A DNA stretch of 64,000 nt from Winogradskyella immobilis (GCF_021887715.1 NZ_JAIQXX010000010.1:1-64000); one strand, 5' to 3'; counted from the stretch's first letter, positions 42,144-51,092 are shown. Made by a program: numbers and translations. Notes: a model not told the origin generated them from the sequence alone.

Positions 42144-42165
42144 GTCTTCTTCTTAAAGTTTTAAA

Positions 42166-42540
42166 TTACTTTTTAGGGCGTTTAGCACCATACTTAGATC
42201 TACGCTGTGTTCTTCCAGATACACCTGCTGTATCTAAAGCACCACGAACGATATGATATCTAACTCCTGGTAAATCTTTAACCCTTCCACCTCTAACCAA
42301 TACTATCGAGTGCTCTTGTAAATTGTGACCTTCACCGCCAATGTATGCATTAACCTCGTTTCCGTTTGTTAAACGAACCCTTGCCACCTTACGCATTGCT
42401 GAGTTAGGTTTTTTAGGTGTCGTTGTATAAACACGAGTACATACACCACGTCTCTGAGGACACGAATCTAAAGCAGCCGATTTACTCTTCTTGGTTATTT
42501 TGGCTCTTCCTTTTCGTACTAATTGTGAAATTGTTGGCAT
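42166..42540 (-). CDS. rpsL: 30S ribosomal protein S12
   Basis: A 124-residue S12 of the decoding centre, first gene of the long minus-strand block. K43 (in TPKKPNSA) and K88 (in [13 protein letters not shown]) are both lysine, the streptomycin-sensitive state. An N-terminal Zn motif is not seen. A canonical promoter and a 5' hairpin lie just upstream. Confidence 0.98.
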   Translation of the reverse strand: MPTISQLVRKGRAKITKKSKSAALDSCPQRRGVCTRVYTTTPKKPNSAMRKVARVRLTNGNEVNAYIGGEGHNLQEHSIVLVRGGRVKDLPGVRYHIVRGALDTAGVSGRTQRRSKYGAKRPKK

Positions 42541-42566
42541 ATATTTCTATATAATTTTTTATTTAA

Positions 42567-42582
42567 CCCTCACTTTTGAGGG
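42567..42582 (-). promoter_or_regulatory. 5'-terminal stem-loop of the str operon mRNA
   Basis: CCCTCA/TGAGGG is a 6-bp GC-rich stem with a 4-nt loop, starting 4 nt after the -7 box. It should therefore be at the very 5' end of the rpsL transcript. A role in mRNA stability or autoregulation is inference. Confidence 0.6.
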
Positions 42583-42585
42583 CTG

Positions 42586-42616
42586 CAAAGGTATTAATTT
42601 ATATCAATAATTCAAA
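42586..42616 (-). promoter_or_regulatory. Promoter of the rpsL-rpsG-fusA-rpsJ operon
   Basis: On the minus strand TTTG (42616-42613), a 19-nt spacer and TACCTTTG (42593-42586) give a full match to the Bacteroidota promoter TTTG-N19-TAnnTTTG. The rpsL ATG follows 45 nt later. This is the best promoter in the window. Confidence 0.85.
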
Positions 42617-42655
42617 TACAACTACATTAATTTTACAAAGAAATTTTATTATTCA

Positions 42656-42686
42656 TTTTAACCTTATACAATTCGCTATATTTTTG
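42656..42686 (+). promoter_or_regulatory. Candidate promoter of the Omp85-like gene
   Basis: TTTT (42656-42659), a 19-nt spacer and TATTTTTG (42679-42686) match TTTG-N19-TAnnTTTG in all but one position. It faces away from the str promoter and lies 33 nt before ATG 42720. Confidence 0.6.
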
Positions 42687-42719
42687 CGTTATTGCCTAGT
42701 AAGTATTTGCCTATTTTAA

Positions 42720-44408
42720 ATGATTCCTAAGGTTCGTTTTATTTTTGTTTTTCTGTTTCTGATTATTACCAATTGGGTGAATGCGCAATCCTTAGCATTA
42801 AATGTTTTTGCTGAATCAGACAAAGCAACAGCAACTATTGATTCTATTGGTTACAACAAAGTTTTTTCAAATTATAAGACATTAGAAACAGAAGTCTATA
42901 CTTTAAAAGATAAACTTATAAGAACTGGATATATAGATTTTAAAATAGAATCCATTAAAAAAGAAAACGACACCTTATATAATGCATCTATATATATAGG
43001 AGTAAAATTAAATGTTATTAAAGTATTTTTTAAACCTGACTTTAATACAGAACTGCTTAAATTAACCAATGCATCTGTTAGTCTTAATTATTTTGAAGTT
43101 GATATCAGTCAATTAGAGATTACACTTAACACTTTAAATAAAGCTATAGCAGAAGAAGGAGATCCTTTTTCGACCTTAAGACTCATTAATATTAGAAAAG
43201 AAAATCGTAAAACTATTGCCGCAGATTTAACTCTAAAAAACAATCAAAAGCGTTCTATAGATAAAATTATAGTTAAAGGTTATGAAAAATTTCCGAAAGC
43301 CTACATTAAACGGTTTTTAAAACTAAAAGAAGGCAAATCTTTTAATCTTGAAGAGATAAGAAGTAAAACACAGCTTTTAGAGGAATTACGTTTTGCTAAA
43401 GAAGTAAAAGATCCTGAAGTTTTATTTACAAACGATTCTACAATTCTATATATATATACCGAAAAAACACGAAGCAATAATTTTGATGGCTTTCTCGGTT
43501 TTGGAACTAATGAAAACACCAATAGAATAGAGTTTGATGGCTTTCTTGATTTACGCCTTGTTAACAATTTAAACTATGGTGAATCACTTCGTATTTTATA
43601 TAAGAGTGATGAAATTGACCAACAGACTTTTGATATTAGAGTTAATGCTCCTTATTTATTTGGTTCTCCAATAGGATTAGATTTAGGACTAAATTTATTT
43701 AGAAAAGATTCTACATTTTCAACTGACAAACAACAAGTTCGTTTAAACTATCAAATTAACGCCAATCATAGAATTGGTGTAGGCATTAGTGCTACAAATT
43801 CTAGTAACTTGTTAGATAATAGCACTTCAATTTTAAATGATTATAACACAAATTACACTGAGGTTAACTACAATTATATTAAGCCTCAATATTACGACCC
43901 TTTATTTCCTATTAATTTTTGGTTTGATATTACAGCAGGTTTTGGGAATAGAACTCAAAATGATATCGAGTTGTCTCAGAGCGCTTTTACATTAGAAACT
44001 TATAAGGTTTTTAACCTTAACCCTAAAAATAGTGTTTTTGTAAGAGTCACAGGAGCTTCATTAACTTCTGATGATTACTTAGATAATGAACTTTATCGAT
44101 TTGGTGGTATTAATTCTATTAGAGGTTTTGAAGAGAATAGTTTAGTTGCTAATCTATATGGAGTTTTAAATACAGAATATCGCTACCGCTTAAGTAACAC
44201 TATATATGTACATTCTGTTTTTGATGCTGCCTATTTTGAAAATGAGATTACAAATAATGAAACCAATCTCTTTGGATTTGGATTTGGCCTTGGGCTTTTA
44301 ACACAAGCTGGATTATTTAAACTCAACTATTCTAGTGGGAAAACTGAAAATAGATCATTTAGATTATCTGACTCTAAAGTACATGTGAGTTTAACCGCTA
44401 CTTTTTAG
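42720..44408 (+). CDS. Omp85/BamA-TamA-like outer-membrane protein
   Basis: A 562-residue outer-membrane protein. A signal peptide (about 1-22, ending VNAQ) precedes a periplasmic part with at least one POTRA-like repeat (about 178-240, IDKIIVKGYEKFPKAYIKRFL) and a 16-strand-type barrel from about 255. The Omp85 motif IRGF is at 467-470 in FGGINSIRGFEENSL, and the chain ends in F. It is shorter than BamA (five POTRA), so it is more like TamA or another accessory Omp85. It is followed by rlmB after 34 bp. Confidence 0.82.
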   Translation: MIPKVRFIFVFLFLIITNWVNAQSLALNVFAESDKATATIDSIGYNKVFSNYKTLETEVYTLKDKLIRTGYIDFKIESIKKENDTLYNASIYIGVKLNVIKVFFKPDFNTELLKLTNASVSLNYFEVDISQLEITLNTLNKAIAEEGDPFSTLRLINIRKENRKTIAADLTLKNNQKRSIDKIIVKGYEKFPKAYIKRFLKLKEGKSFNLEEIRSKTQLLEELRFAKEVKDPEVLFTNDSTILYIYTEKTRSNNFDGFLGFGTNENTNRIEFDGFLDLRLVNNLNYGESLRILYKSDEIDQQTFDIRVNAPYLFGSPIGLDLGLNLFRKDSTFSTDKQQVRLNYQINANHRIGVGISATNSSNLLDNSTSILNDYNTNYTEVNYNYIKPQYYDPLFPINFWFDITAGFGNRTQNDIELSQSAFTLETYKVFNLNPKNSVFVRVTGASLTSDDYLDNELYRFGGINSIRGFEENSLVANLYGVLNTEYRYRLSNTIYVHSVFDAAYFENEITNNETNLFGFGFGLGLLTQAGLFKLNYSSGKTENRSFRLSDSKVHVSLTATF

Positions 44409-44430
44409 TTATAAATGTCAATTGGTTTTA

Positions 44431-44438
44431 TACCTTTG
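44431..44438 (+). promoter_or_regulatory. rlmB -7 box (TACCTTTG), possible leaderless start
   Basis: TACCTTTG matches TAnnTTTG and ends 4 nt before ATG 44443. The in-frame TTG at 44422 lies before the box and could not be in such an mRNA, which supports the ATG as the start. Confidence 0.55.
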
Positions 44439-44442
44439 CGAC

Positions 44443-45177
44443 ATGATTAAAGAAACCACCATTTTTGGTATCCGCGCTATTATTGAAGCCATTAAATCTG
44501 AAGAAAATATTGATAAAGTATTTCTGCAAAAAGGATTGCATGGTGAGCTTTTTCAAGAATTAGAAACTTTAATACGTAGTAAACGATTAAACGCATCTTA
44601 TGTCCCTGTAGAAAAACTAAATCGTTTAACCCAAGGGAATCATCAAGGTGCTGTTGCCCAAATTGCTCCAATTGCATTTTATAATATTGAAACCTTGGTT
44701 GAAAATGCATTAGAATCAGAAAAAACACCTTTATTCCTTCTACTCGATCAATTAAGTGATGTCCGTAATTTTGGTGCTATTATACGTACTGCTGAATGTA
44801 CTGGTGTTACCGGAATTATTATTCAGAAAAAAGGTGGAGCTCCAATTAATGGAGATACTATTAAAACAAGCGCTGGTGCTATTTTTAAAATTCCGATTTG
44901 CAAAGTCGATCACATAAAAGATGCTGTTTTCCATATGCAAGCTTCAGGAATTAAAGTTGTTGCTGCAACTGAAAAAGCCAAGCATTTAATTTATGATATT
45001 GAACTTAATGAACCTTGTGCTATCATTATGGGATCTGAAGGTCGTGGAATTAATCCTTCGGTTTTAAAAGCTGTAGATGAAAAAGCAAAACTTCCTATTT
45101 TAGGGGATATAGAATCTTTAAATGTGTCCGTAGCTTGTGGTGCATTTTTGTATGAAGCTGTTAGGCAACGAAGTTGA
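44443..45177 (+). CDS. rlmB: 23S rRNA 2'-O-methyltransferase RlmB-type (SpoU/TrmH family)
   Basis: A 244-residue SPOUT methyltransferase. A small N-terminal substrate-binding domain (about 1-75) precedes the knotted domain with the three SpoU motifs: LSDVRNFGAIIRTAECTG, MGSEGRGI and LNVSVACGAFLYEAVRQ. RlmB methylates G2251 in E. coli 23S rRNA; the exact target here is inferred. ATG 44443 is preferred to an upstream TTG, as explained for the promoter box. Confidence 0.92.
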   Translation: MIKETTIFGIRAIIEAIKSEENIDKVFLQKGLHGELFQELETLIRSKRLNASYVPVEKLNRLTQGNHQGAVAQIAPIAFYNIETLVENALESEKTPLFLLLDQLSDVRNFGAIIRTAECTGVTGIIIQKKGGAPINGDTIKTSAGAIFKIPICKVDHIKDAVFHMQASGIKVVAATEKAKHLIYDIELNEPCAIIMGSEGRGINPSVLKAVDEKAKLPILGDIESLNVSVACGAFLYEAVRQRS

Positions 45178-45189
45178 GTTTGTAGTACT

Positions 45190-45223
45190 CAGTCTCAGTA
45201 TTCAGTTGACAGTTCGCAGTAAT
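45190..45223. repeat. CAGT heptad repeat
   Basis: The tetramer CAGT recurs at 45190, 45196, 45203, 45210 and 45217, so with 7-bp steps after the first. The three filler bases differ in each unit. It lies in the short gap between convergent rlmB and the rhomboid gene and resembles the TTAG/CTAA heptads elsewhere in period but not in core. Confidence 0.75.
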
Positions 45224-45229
45224 CCTTTT

Positions 45230-45985
45230 TCAATCTCCTTTTTTCTTGTAGGTATACTTAATTGTTATTGAAGGTTGTTGTAGTTTATTATCAGCTTCAG
45301 TTGTGGTTTCAATTTCTTCTTCTGGTAGAACTTCAATAAAATTTCCATTTTTATCAAAATGTTTCATAAAAGGATCATCCTCTTCATTATAAGTTTCTGT
45401 TTCCCAAACGTAACGTTTTGGTTTCGCTATCTGTTTTCTAAAAATAATTGCGAATAGCAGTCCTGAAATTAATCCTCCTAAATGGCCTTCCCACGATACC
45501 CCATCTTTTATAGGAAATACATACCAAATCATACTCCCGTATAGAAAGATAACCATGAGTGATAGTGCTATAAGACGGTAATGTTTTGCTAAAATACCTT
45601 TAAAAAATATAAAGCTCACCAAAACATATATAACTCCACTTGCTCCAATATGGTTGCCGCTTTTTCCTATAAGCCAAGTTAACAAACCTGATAATAGAAC
45701 GCCATACAAGAGAACGCGCCAAGCTATTTTATTGTAAAAATAGAATAAAGCCATAGTTAATATAAAAAGCGGAATAGTGTTATGGTACAAGTGTTCTATA
45801 TCTGCATGAATAAAAGGACTCGTTACAATGCCCAATAAACCTTCTAATTCTTGTGGATGAACTCCAAGTTTACGAATGCTAGAGTCTACTCTTACTTGGT
45901 ACCAAAACACAGACCAAATGACCATTACAAAAAGTAATGGATACAGAATAACTGAATTAGAATATTTAAATTGTTGTTGACTCAT
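45230..45985 (-). CDS. Rhomboid family intramembrane serine protease
   Basis: A 251-residue membrane protease with about six transmembrane helices. The catalytic serine is in NHIGASGVIY and the histidine in SWEGHLGGLISG, both complete. The hydrophilic C-terminal tail (about 190-251) is acidic. ATG 45985 is chosen because the in-frame TTG 6 bp upstream falls inside a promoter-like TAAATTTG. Substrates are unknown. Confidence 0.9.
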   Translation of the reverse strand: MSQQQFKYSNSVILYPLLFVMVIWSVFWYQVRVDSSIRKLGVHPQELEGLLGIVTSPFIHADIEHLYHNTIPLFILTMALFYFYNKIAWRVLLYGVLLSGLLTWLIGKSGNHIGASGVIYVLVSFIFFKGILAKHYRLIALSLMVIFLYGSMIWYVFPIKDGVSWEGHLGGLISGLLFAIIFRKQIAKPKRYVWETETYNEEDDPFMKHFDKNGNFIEVLPEEEIETTTEADNKLQQPSITIKYTYKKKGD

Positions 45986-45988
45986 ACA

Positions 45989-45996
45989 CAAATTTA
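45989..45996 (-). promoter_or_regulatory. Rhomboid gene -7 box (TAAATTTG), possible leaderless start
   Basis: On the minus strand TAAATTTG is followed by TGT and then the ATG at 45985, a 3-nt gap. This resembles the boxes before pyrE and rlmB. Confidence 0.5.
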
Positions 45997-46146
45997 CATG
46001 ATAATCGAGATTCTATTAGCTTGAAGCTTATTTTTAATTTACCTATGTTAAACATAATTAAAGCTTTATTTCAAGCAATTCAATAACTTTATCTCAAATT
46101 CTTCGCCAAGAGTTTATTTTCTGAAATATTGTCACACTCTTTTTTG

Positions 46147-46154
46147 TAATTTTA
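46147..46154 (+). promoter_or_regulatory. Weak -7 box before rarA (TAATTTTA)
   Basis: TAATTTTA differs from TAnnTTTG in the last base and stands 4 nt before the rarA ATG. It is listed because the distance repeats the pattern of pyrE and rlmB; by itself it is weak. Confidence 0.3.
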
Positions 46155-46158
46155 GCTC

Positions 46159-47436
46159 ATGAATATTCCTTTAGCCGAACGCTTACGTCCAAAAACACTT
46201 GAAGATTATTTGAGTCAGAATCACCTAGTCGGAAAAGACGGTGCGCTTTATCAACAAATTAAAAATGGTATTATTCCATCATTAATATTATGGGGACCGC
46301 CAGGTATTGGCAAAACTACATTAGCCAATATTATTGCTAATGAATCTGAACGTCCTTTTTATAAACTCAGTGCTATAAATTCTGGTGTAAAAGACATTAG
46401 AGAAGTTATTGATAAAGCTAAAAAAAGTGGCGGTTTATTTACTGCAAAGAACCCTATATTATTTATAGATGAGATTCATCGTTTTAGCAAATCACAACAA
46501 GATTCTCTTTTAGAAGCTGTAGAAAAAGGTTGGGTTACACTTATTGGAGCCACAACCGAAAATCCTAGTTTTGAAGTTATTCCTGCACTTTTATCGCGTT
46601 GCCAAGTTTATGTATTAAACTCATTCAGTAAAGCCGATTTAGAATCTCTTTTAGATCGTGCTATAAAAGAAGATGAAGTTCTATCTAAACAAAATATTAA
46701 ATTAAAAGAAACCGAAGCTATACTACGATTATCAGGAGGTGATGCCCGTAAATTACTTAACATTTTTGAATTAATAGTTGCGTCATTTGAAACTGAAAAA
46801 ATTGTAATTACAAATGATCTTGTATTAAAACAAGTACAAAGCAATACTGTACGTTATGATAAAACTGGAGAGCAACATTATGATATTATCTCTGCTTTTA
46901 TAAAATCGATTAGAGGCAGCGACCCTAATGCTGCTGTTTATTATTTAGCACGAATGATTGAAGGTGGTGAAGATGTAAAATTTATTGCACGCCGATTATT
47001 GATTTTAGCTAGCGAAGATATAGGAAATGCTAATCCAACCGCATTGGTAATTGCTAATAACACATTCCAAGCTGTATCTGTTATTGGCCACCCTGAATCT
47101 CGTATTATTCTTAGTCAATGTACCACATATCTAGCGAGTTCTGAAAAAAGTAATGCCGCATATGAAGCTATAAACAAAGCACAACAATTGGTAAAACAAA
47201 CCGGAGATTTATCAGTTCCGCTTTCTATAAGAAACGCGCCTACTAAATTAATGAAAGAACTAGGTTATGGAGATGAATACAAATATGCGCACAGCTATGA
47301 TAATAATTTTGCTGAGCACGAGTTTATGCCTAAAGACATACAAAACACTAAACTTTATAATCCCGGGAATAATGCTAGAGAAAATGCGCAACGCCAATTT
47401 TTAAAAGCGCGTTGGAAAGAGAAATATGGGTATTAG
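46159..47436 (+). CDS. rarA: Replication-associated recombination protein A (RarA/MgsA)
   Basis: A 425-residue AAA+ ATPase of the RarA/WRNIP1 family, acting at stalled replication forks. [20 protein letters not shown] is the usual start. Walker [10 protein letters not shown] is near residue 46, Walker [11 protein letters not shown] follows, then sensor 1 [10 protein letters not shown]. The C-terminal tetramerisation domain contains [17 protein letters not shown] and ends with KEKYGY. Length is normal. Confidence 0.96.
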   Translation: MNIPLAERLRPKTLEDYLSQNHLVGKDGALYQQIKNGIIPSLILWGPPGIGKTTLANIIANESERPFYKLSAINSGVKDIREVIDKAKKSGGLFTAKNPILFIDEIHRFSKSQQDSLLEAVEKGWVTLIGATTENPSFEVIPALLSRCQVYVLNSFSKADLESLLDRAIKEDEVLSKQNIKLKETEAILRLSGGDARKLLNIFELIVASFETEKIVITNDLVLKQVQSNTVRYDKTGEQHYDIISAFIKSIRGSDPNAAVYYLARMIEGGEDVKFIARRLLILASEDIGNANPTALVIANNTFQAVSVIGHPESRIILSQCTTYLASSEKSNAAYEAINKAQQLVKQTGDLSVPLSIRNAPTKLMKELGYGDEYKYAHSYDNNFAEHEFMPKDIQNTKLYNPGNNARENAQRQFLKARWKEKYGY

Positions 47437-47441
47437 ACACT

Positions 47442-47475
47442 TCGGCAAGCTCAGTGCGGGATGTTAGGTGTTAGG
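47442..47475. repeat. Short dispersed-repeat remnants after rarA
   Basis: CTTCGGCAAGCTCAGTGCGG, a type of phrase that I know as frequent between flavobacterial genes, is followed at 47464 by TTAGGTGTTAGG, about two units of the same heptamer as the array at position 1. The site lies between the convergent rarA and coiled-coil genes. Confidence 0.55.
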
Positions 47476-47479
47476 GAAA

Positions 47480-48382
47480 TTACAACTTAATTTTTAACAC
47501 TTTTTCAACTTTAGAACTTCCTGTGTTTTCAGAATACACCCAGTTTCCATCTTGTTTAAAAACAATGGCATCTTTACCTTTAACCGTATAAACATTTGGT
47601 GCAGCTGTTTTTAAAAGTGTCATGGCTACTGCGCCATCGCTATCTAATATTCTATATCCACCTACAATAAGCTCCGTCTTAAGTGTTTCATCTCTTTTCA
47701 TTTCGGGAACTTTAACTGGAGCTGCTTCATTTACAGTTTTAGGTTTTTCATTCTGTAGCTCACTTTCTTTTTGTTTAGCTACAGCTTCTGATTTTCTTAA
47801 CTCTGCCGCTTTATTAATCTCTACTTCTTTAGCTTTTAAAGCATCTACTTCTTTTTTTAATCGTTCTATTTCTGCCTTATCTTCTGCTTCTTTTTGTGAT
47901 TTTGCGTTAGTTATATCTTGCGCTAAAGCATTATCGATTTTAGGATCATAGCTATAATCTAAAAACTTAATACTTTCAAAAGCCTCTTTAACTACAATTC
48001 TATAACCTTCTTTATACTCTTTAACTTTAGTTGAAGCTTCATCAGAGACAAAGATTAAATTCCCTCTACAATCTTTTAATTCAATCTGTACTTTATTAGA
48101 CAGAAATGATTTGACTTTTTTAACATTTGCATATATAGCTAAACAACGATTCTTAAATAAATCTTCGGGCAATTCTTGCTCATCAAAATAAACATCAAAT
48201 CCGTTTTCTTTAAATAAATAGCGTGTCAATGTATTTAAACGATATTGATCTTTCCCCTTTAAAAAATCAAATTGCAATGGTACCACAACATATTTGTATT
48301 GATTAATATTTGTATTCGCCTGAGAGAATACATTTGTTGTAATACAACTAACAATTATAAATAGAAGTAATTTCGATTTCAT
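47480..48382 (-). CDS. Secreted coiled-coil protein of unknown function
   Basis: A 300-residue protein that I do not recognise. It has a signal peptide (about 1-20, ending VFSQ), an N-terminal alpha/beta domain (about 25-150) that may resemble a small nucleotide- or ligand-binding fold, a Lys/Glu/Ala-rich coiled coil (about 160-210), and a C-terminal beta-rich domain (about 230-300). It overlaps the barrel gene upstream by 4 bp, so it probably works with it in the periplasm. Confidence 0.75.
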   Translation of the reverse strand: MKSKLLLFIIVSCITTNVFSQANTNINQYKYVVVPLQFDFLKGKDQYRLNTLTRYLFKENGFDVYFDEQELPEDLFKNRCLAIYANVKKVKSFLSNKVQIELKDCRGNLIFVSDEASTKVKEYKEGYRIVVKEAFESIKFLDYSYDPKIDNALAQDITNAKSQKEAEDKAEIERLKKEVDALKAKEVEINKAAELRKSEAVAKQKESELQNEKPKTVNEAAPVKVPEMKRDETLKTELIVGGYRILDSDGAVAMTLLKTAAPNVYTVKGKDAIVFKQDGNWVYSENTGSSKVEKVLKIKL

Positions 48383-49791
48383 TTTTGTCCAAATATTAAG
48401 TTAAGTCCTAATTGCAAAGATATACTATTAGCATTTGCTAAATTCTGATATTCTAACAAATTATCTGCAAAAGCATATAAATTATAGTTACCAATATGTC
48501 CAGAGATTCCAAATCCTATATTTTTTGAAGAAAACGTATCTACTGTATATGTTATTTTGGCTCTCAATATATTAAAAAGTCTTCTATAATAAAAAGCTGT
48601 CAATGCTACTTGTGGCTGCAAAGGTCTTTTAATACCATAGAGCTGTAAACCAACAGAGTTTAGGTAGGGTTTATATGTATTATGACAATTACAATCTTTT
48701 TCGTTTTCTTTTCCAAAATCATAAGTCAGTGAGCTGTTAAACTTAATTGGTCTTAATGTTGTGAATTTTGATTCTGCAGCTTCTAAATCAAATAAATTAT
48801 TGAAATCTTCAGCAATAGCTTCAACAAAACCTTCAGCGGATGGATTCTCTGTTTGATCACTAAACAATGGGTTAACACCTTCAAATATTATGTTTCCTTT
48901 TAATTCATAGTTTTCTATATCTTTAGAATGCCTTATAAAACCAACATCTTGTAAACTAGCACTCATAGACCATTGGTTAGAGAACTGATAAGTAAAGCCT
49001 ACGTCAAAACCTAACCCTAGGTTTTTACCAAAGAATAGATTTCTTCTAAATTCTTTTATATTATCGTTAGGATCCGAGTTACTACCATTTATCAAAGATT
49101 TAAGTCCTGATGTTTGTATTTCTATATCTAAATTAAATTGATGTTGAAAAAAATTATTACCACCAGGTCGTGTTACAAAAGTTCCGCCATTATTTATTGA
49201 ACTAATAGTTGCCAAACTTGAATATATTTTACCTCTAAAACCATACGTTAGTTTTTTACTCACTCTTTTATTATAACCAAAATGTAGTACGGAAATTAAT
49301 TCTCCTCTTAAATTTAAATCACTTAAATCGAATACTCTATTAATATTATTTAAATTTCCTTCTAATAAAAGTTCTGCATAATCTTTTGGAAAATATACTA
49401 TAGCATCAGTTTCTTGATATAATCCAAAAGACAGATAAGTGTCTTTATCATAAGATGGGCCGGTTTTAAATCCTGCCGAAAAGATTTCCAATTGTTGATT
49501 AAGCGTAAAGAAATCTGTATCAGATAAATTAGAGACTGCACGCTGAATCTTGTCATTAAAACTTACTTGATTGTCTTCAAAAATATCTCTTAATGTAACA
49601 CCTGAAGCTCCATAGCTTGTCTGTATATGAGATGCAAATGGAACTCCCAAATGCCACTCGTACTCTACTTTCTCTCCTGGGTTTAGTAATAACGATTGTG
49701 GTAATTCTGAAAATCCATATAACCCTTGTTTATTCTGAGAAGTCAAGATTAAACTGATTAGCAAAAATATGAATATTACTATGTTTTTCAT
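48379..49791 (-). CDS. DUF5723-like outer-membrane beta-barrel protein
   Basis: A 470-residue protein with a signal peptide (about 1-18), then GLYGFSELPQSLLLNPGEKVEYEW-type sequence near the N-terminus and many alternating amphipathic strands to the C-terminus. These features fit the DUF5723 family of Bacteroidota outer-membrane proteins, whose function is not established. It overlaps the lipoprotein gene upstream by 4 bp and the coiled-coil gene downstream by 4 bp, giving a tightly linked trio. Confidence 0.8.
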   Translation of the reverse strand: MKNIVIFIFLLISLILTSQNKQGLYGFSELPQSLLLNPGEKVEYEWHLGVPFASHIQTSYGASGVTLRDIFEDNQVSFNDKIQRAVSNLSDTDFFTLNQQLEIFSAGFKTGPSYDKDTYLSFGLYQETDAIVYFPKDYAELLLEGNLNNINRVFDLSDLNLRGELISVLHFGYNKRVSKKLTYGFRGKIYSSLATISSINNGGTFVTRPGGNNFFQHQFNLDIEIQTSGLKSLINGSNSDPNDNIKEFRRNLFFGKNLGLGFDVGFTYQFSNQWSMSASLQDVGFIRHSKDIENYELKGNIIFEGVNPLFSDQTENPSAEGFVEAIAEDFNNLFDLEAAESKFTTLRPIKFNSSLTYDFGKENEKDCNCHNTYKPYLNSVGLQLYGIKRPLQPQVALTAFYYRRLFNILRAKITYTVDTFSSKNIGFGISGHIGNYNLYAFADNLLEYQNLANANSISLQLGLNLIFGQK

Positions 49792-50357
49792 TCAGAGATA
49801 TCTATTCTAAAAAAGAAAGTTCCTCTAGAATTAAATAGTAATCTACCCAATGTATCTTCGTCTATAGGTGGTAGACTTGTATCTTCCATTAACGTTAGAG
49901 TAAACACAATCTCAGTTGTCGCTTTTAAACTCTCTAAATCGTTATCTAAAAAAACTTTTGTGAATTCTGTAATGACATCTGCATTATTTTGAGACCTAAG
50001 AACATCTACTGTAAAAGTATCTTGCAATTCAAATTCGTCATTAAAAAAATCTACTTGTGCTTGGAAGACTCTGTTAATTGAATTTGTAGTTTCTAAAAAA
50101 AACTCAGCTCTAATTAAATTATCTACTACAAATTGATCATTAAAAATATCTACACTTAAGGTATCTGTTATAACATTTGAATCTCCTTGATCTATAATAA
50201 ACGTACTTGCAGGTTCATCAAAAAAAGCAAGACTAGATACTAAAATAGGTTCTGCCGAGAAATCTTCAGCTTGGTCAAAATCTAAATCTTCAATACAAGA
50301 AAAAAGCATGACACCAACACAGATTATAAAGGTATATATGTAGACTATTCTTTTCAT
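49788..50357 (-). CDS. Lipoprotein of unknown function
   Basis: A 189-residue lipoprotein. The lipobox ends in LFSC with C21, after a hydrophobic segment. The mature part is strongly acidic (many Asp/Glu) and looks beta-rich, perhaps one Ig-like domain. No family is recognised. It is the first gene of a trio with the DUF5723-like barrel and the coiled-coil protein (4-bp overlaps), so an outer-membrane complex is a fair guess. Confidence 0.78.
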   Translation of the reverse strand: MKRIVYIYTFIICVGVMLFSCIEDLDFDQAEDFSAEPILVSSLAFFDEPASTFIIDQGDSNVITDTLSVDIFNDQFVVDNLIRAEFFLETTNSINRVFQAQVDFFNDEFELQDTFTVDVLRSQNNADVITEFTKVFLDNDLESLKATTEIVFTLTLMEDTSLPPIDEDTLGRLLFNSRGTFFFRIDISE

Positions 50358-50405
50358 TTCTATATGTTAAGCTAATAGTTAACGCTTTTTTCACTTCTGT
50401 TATTA

Positions 50406-51092
50406 CTAAAAATACTTTTGTAACTCTGTTAAATGATTAACTCGTTTTATTGTATTTGGCAAATCTTCGTTATGATAATTGAAGCAAATAGCATCCATAC
50501 CAATGTTTAGTGCTCCTAATACATCTGCTTCGTAATTATCTCCTACCATAACACTTTCTTTTACATTAGCTTTAGCACTATTTAAAGCATAATTAAAAAT
50601 CTTCGGATTTGGTTTTTTAACTCCTACCATTTCTGAATTGGTTATTGTCTTAAAATAATGCTTAATATTTGAAGCTATCATTTTTTTCTCTTGTGCTTCT
50701 TTAAAACCATTAGTAATAATATGAAGTTGGTACCGATCACCTAAATATTCTAAAATTTCGATAGTTCCTTCAAACAAATGATTAAATGTTGTTAAATACC
50801 TAATGTAGTCTTCAGATAATGCATCCACGATAGTATCTAAAATCGCAACATTAATTTTATTAAACGCATCTTTTAATCTCCCATAACGTAGATCTTCTTT
50901 GCTAACTTTTTCTTCTCTGTATAGTTTCCAATATTGAAAATTAATAGGTTCATAAACTTTTAAAAAAGTATTGAGGTTAACATCAATATTATGAAGCCTA
51001 AATATCTTCTCGAAGGTTAAAGCTGAATTTTTATCAAAATCCCAAAGCGTGTGATCTAAGTCAAAAAAAATGTGCTTAATTGTATTAGTCAT
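50406..51092 (-). CDS. YjjG family HAD pyrimidine nucleotidase
   Basis: A 228-residue HAD hydrolase of the YjjG subfamily, which dephosphorylates pyrimidine nucleotides including non-canonical ones. Motif I reads FFDLDHTLWDF with D11 and D13. Motif II is in HIITNGF, the lysine of motif III in GVKKPNPKIF, and motif IV in VMVGDNYEADV. It overlaps the deacetylase-like gene upstream by 8 bp. Confidence 0.88.
   Translation of the reverse strand: MTNTIKHIFFDLDHTLWDFDKNSALTFEKIFRLHNIDVNLNTFLKVYEPINFQYWKLYREEKVSKEDLRYGRLKDAFNKINVAILDTIVDALSEDYIRYLTTFNHLFEGTIEILEYLGDRYQLHIITNGFKEAQEKKMIASNIKHYFKTITNSEMVGVKKPNPKIFNYALNSAKANVKESVMVGDNYEADVLGALNIGMDAICFNYHNEDLPNTIKRVNHLTELQKYF

Noticed and set aside
47622-47951. 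Plus-strand frame opposite the coiled-coil protein gene
   Set aside because: Serine/alanine-rich translation is the shadow of Lys/Glu/Ala codons on the other strand; no start signal or family seen.
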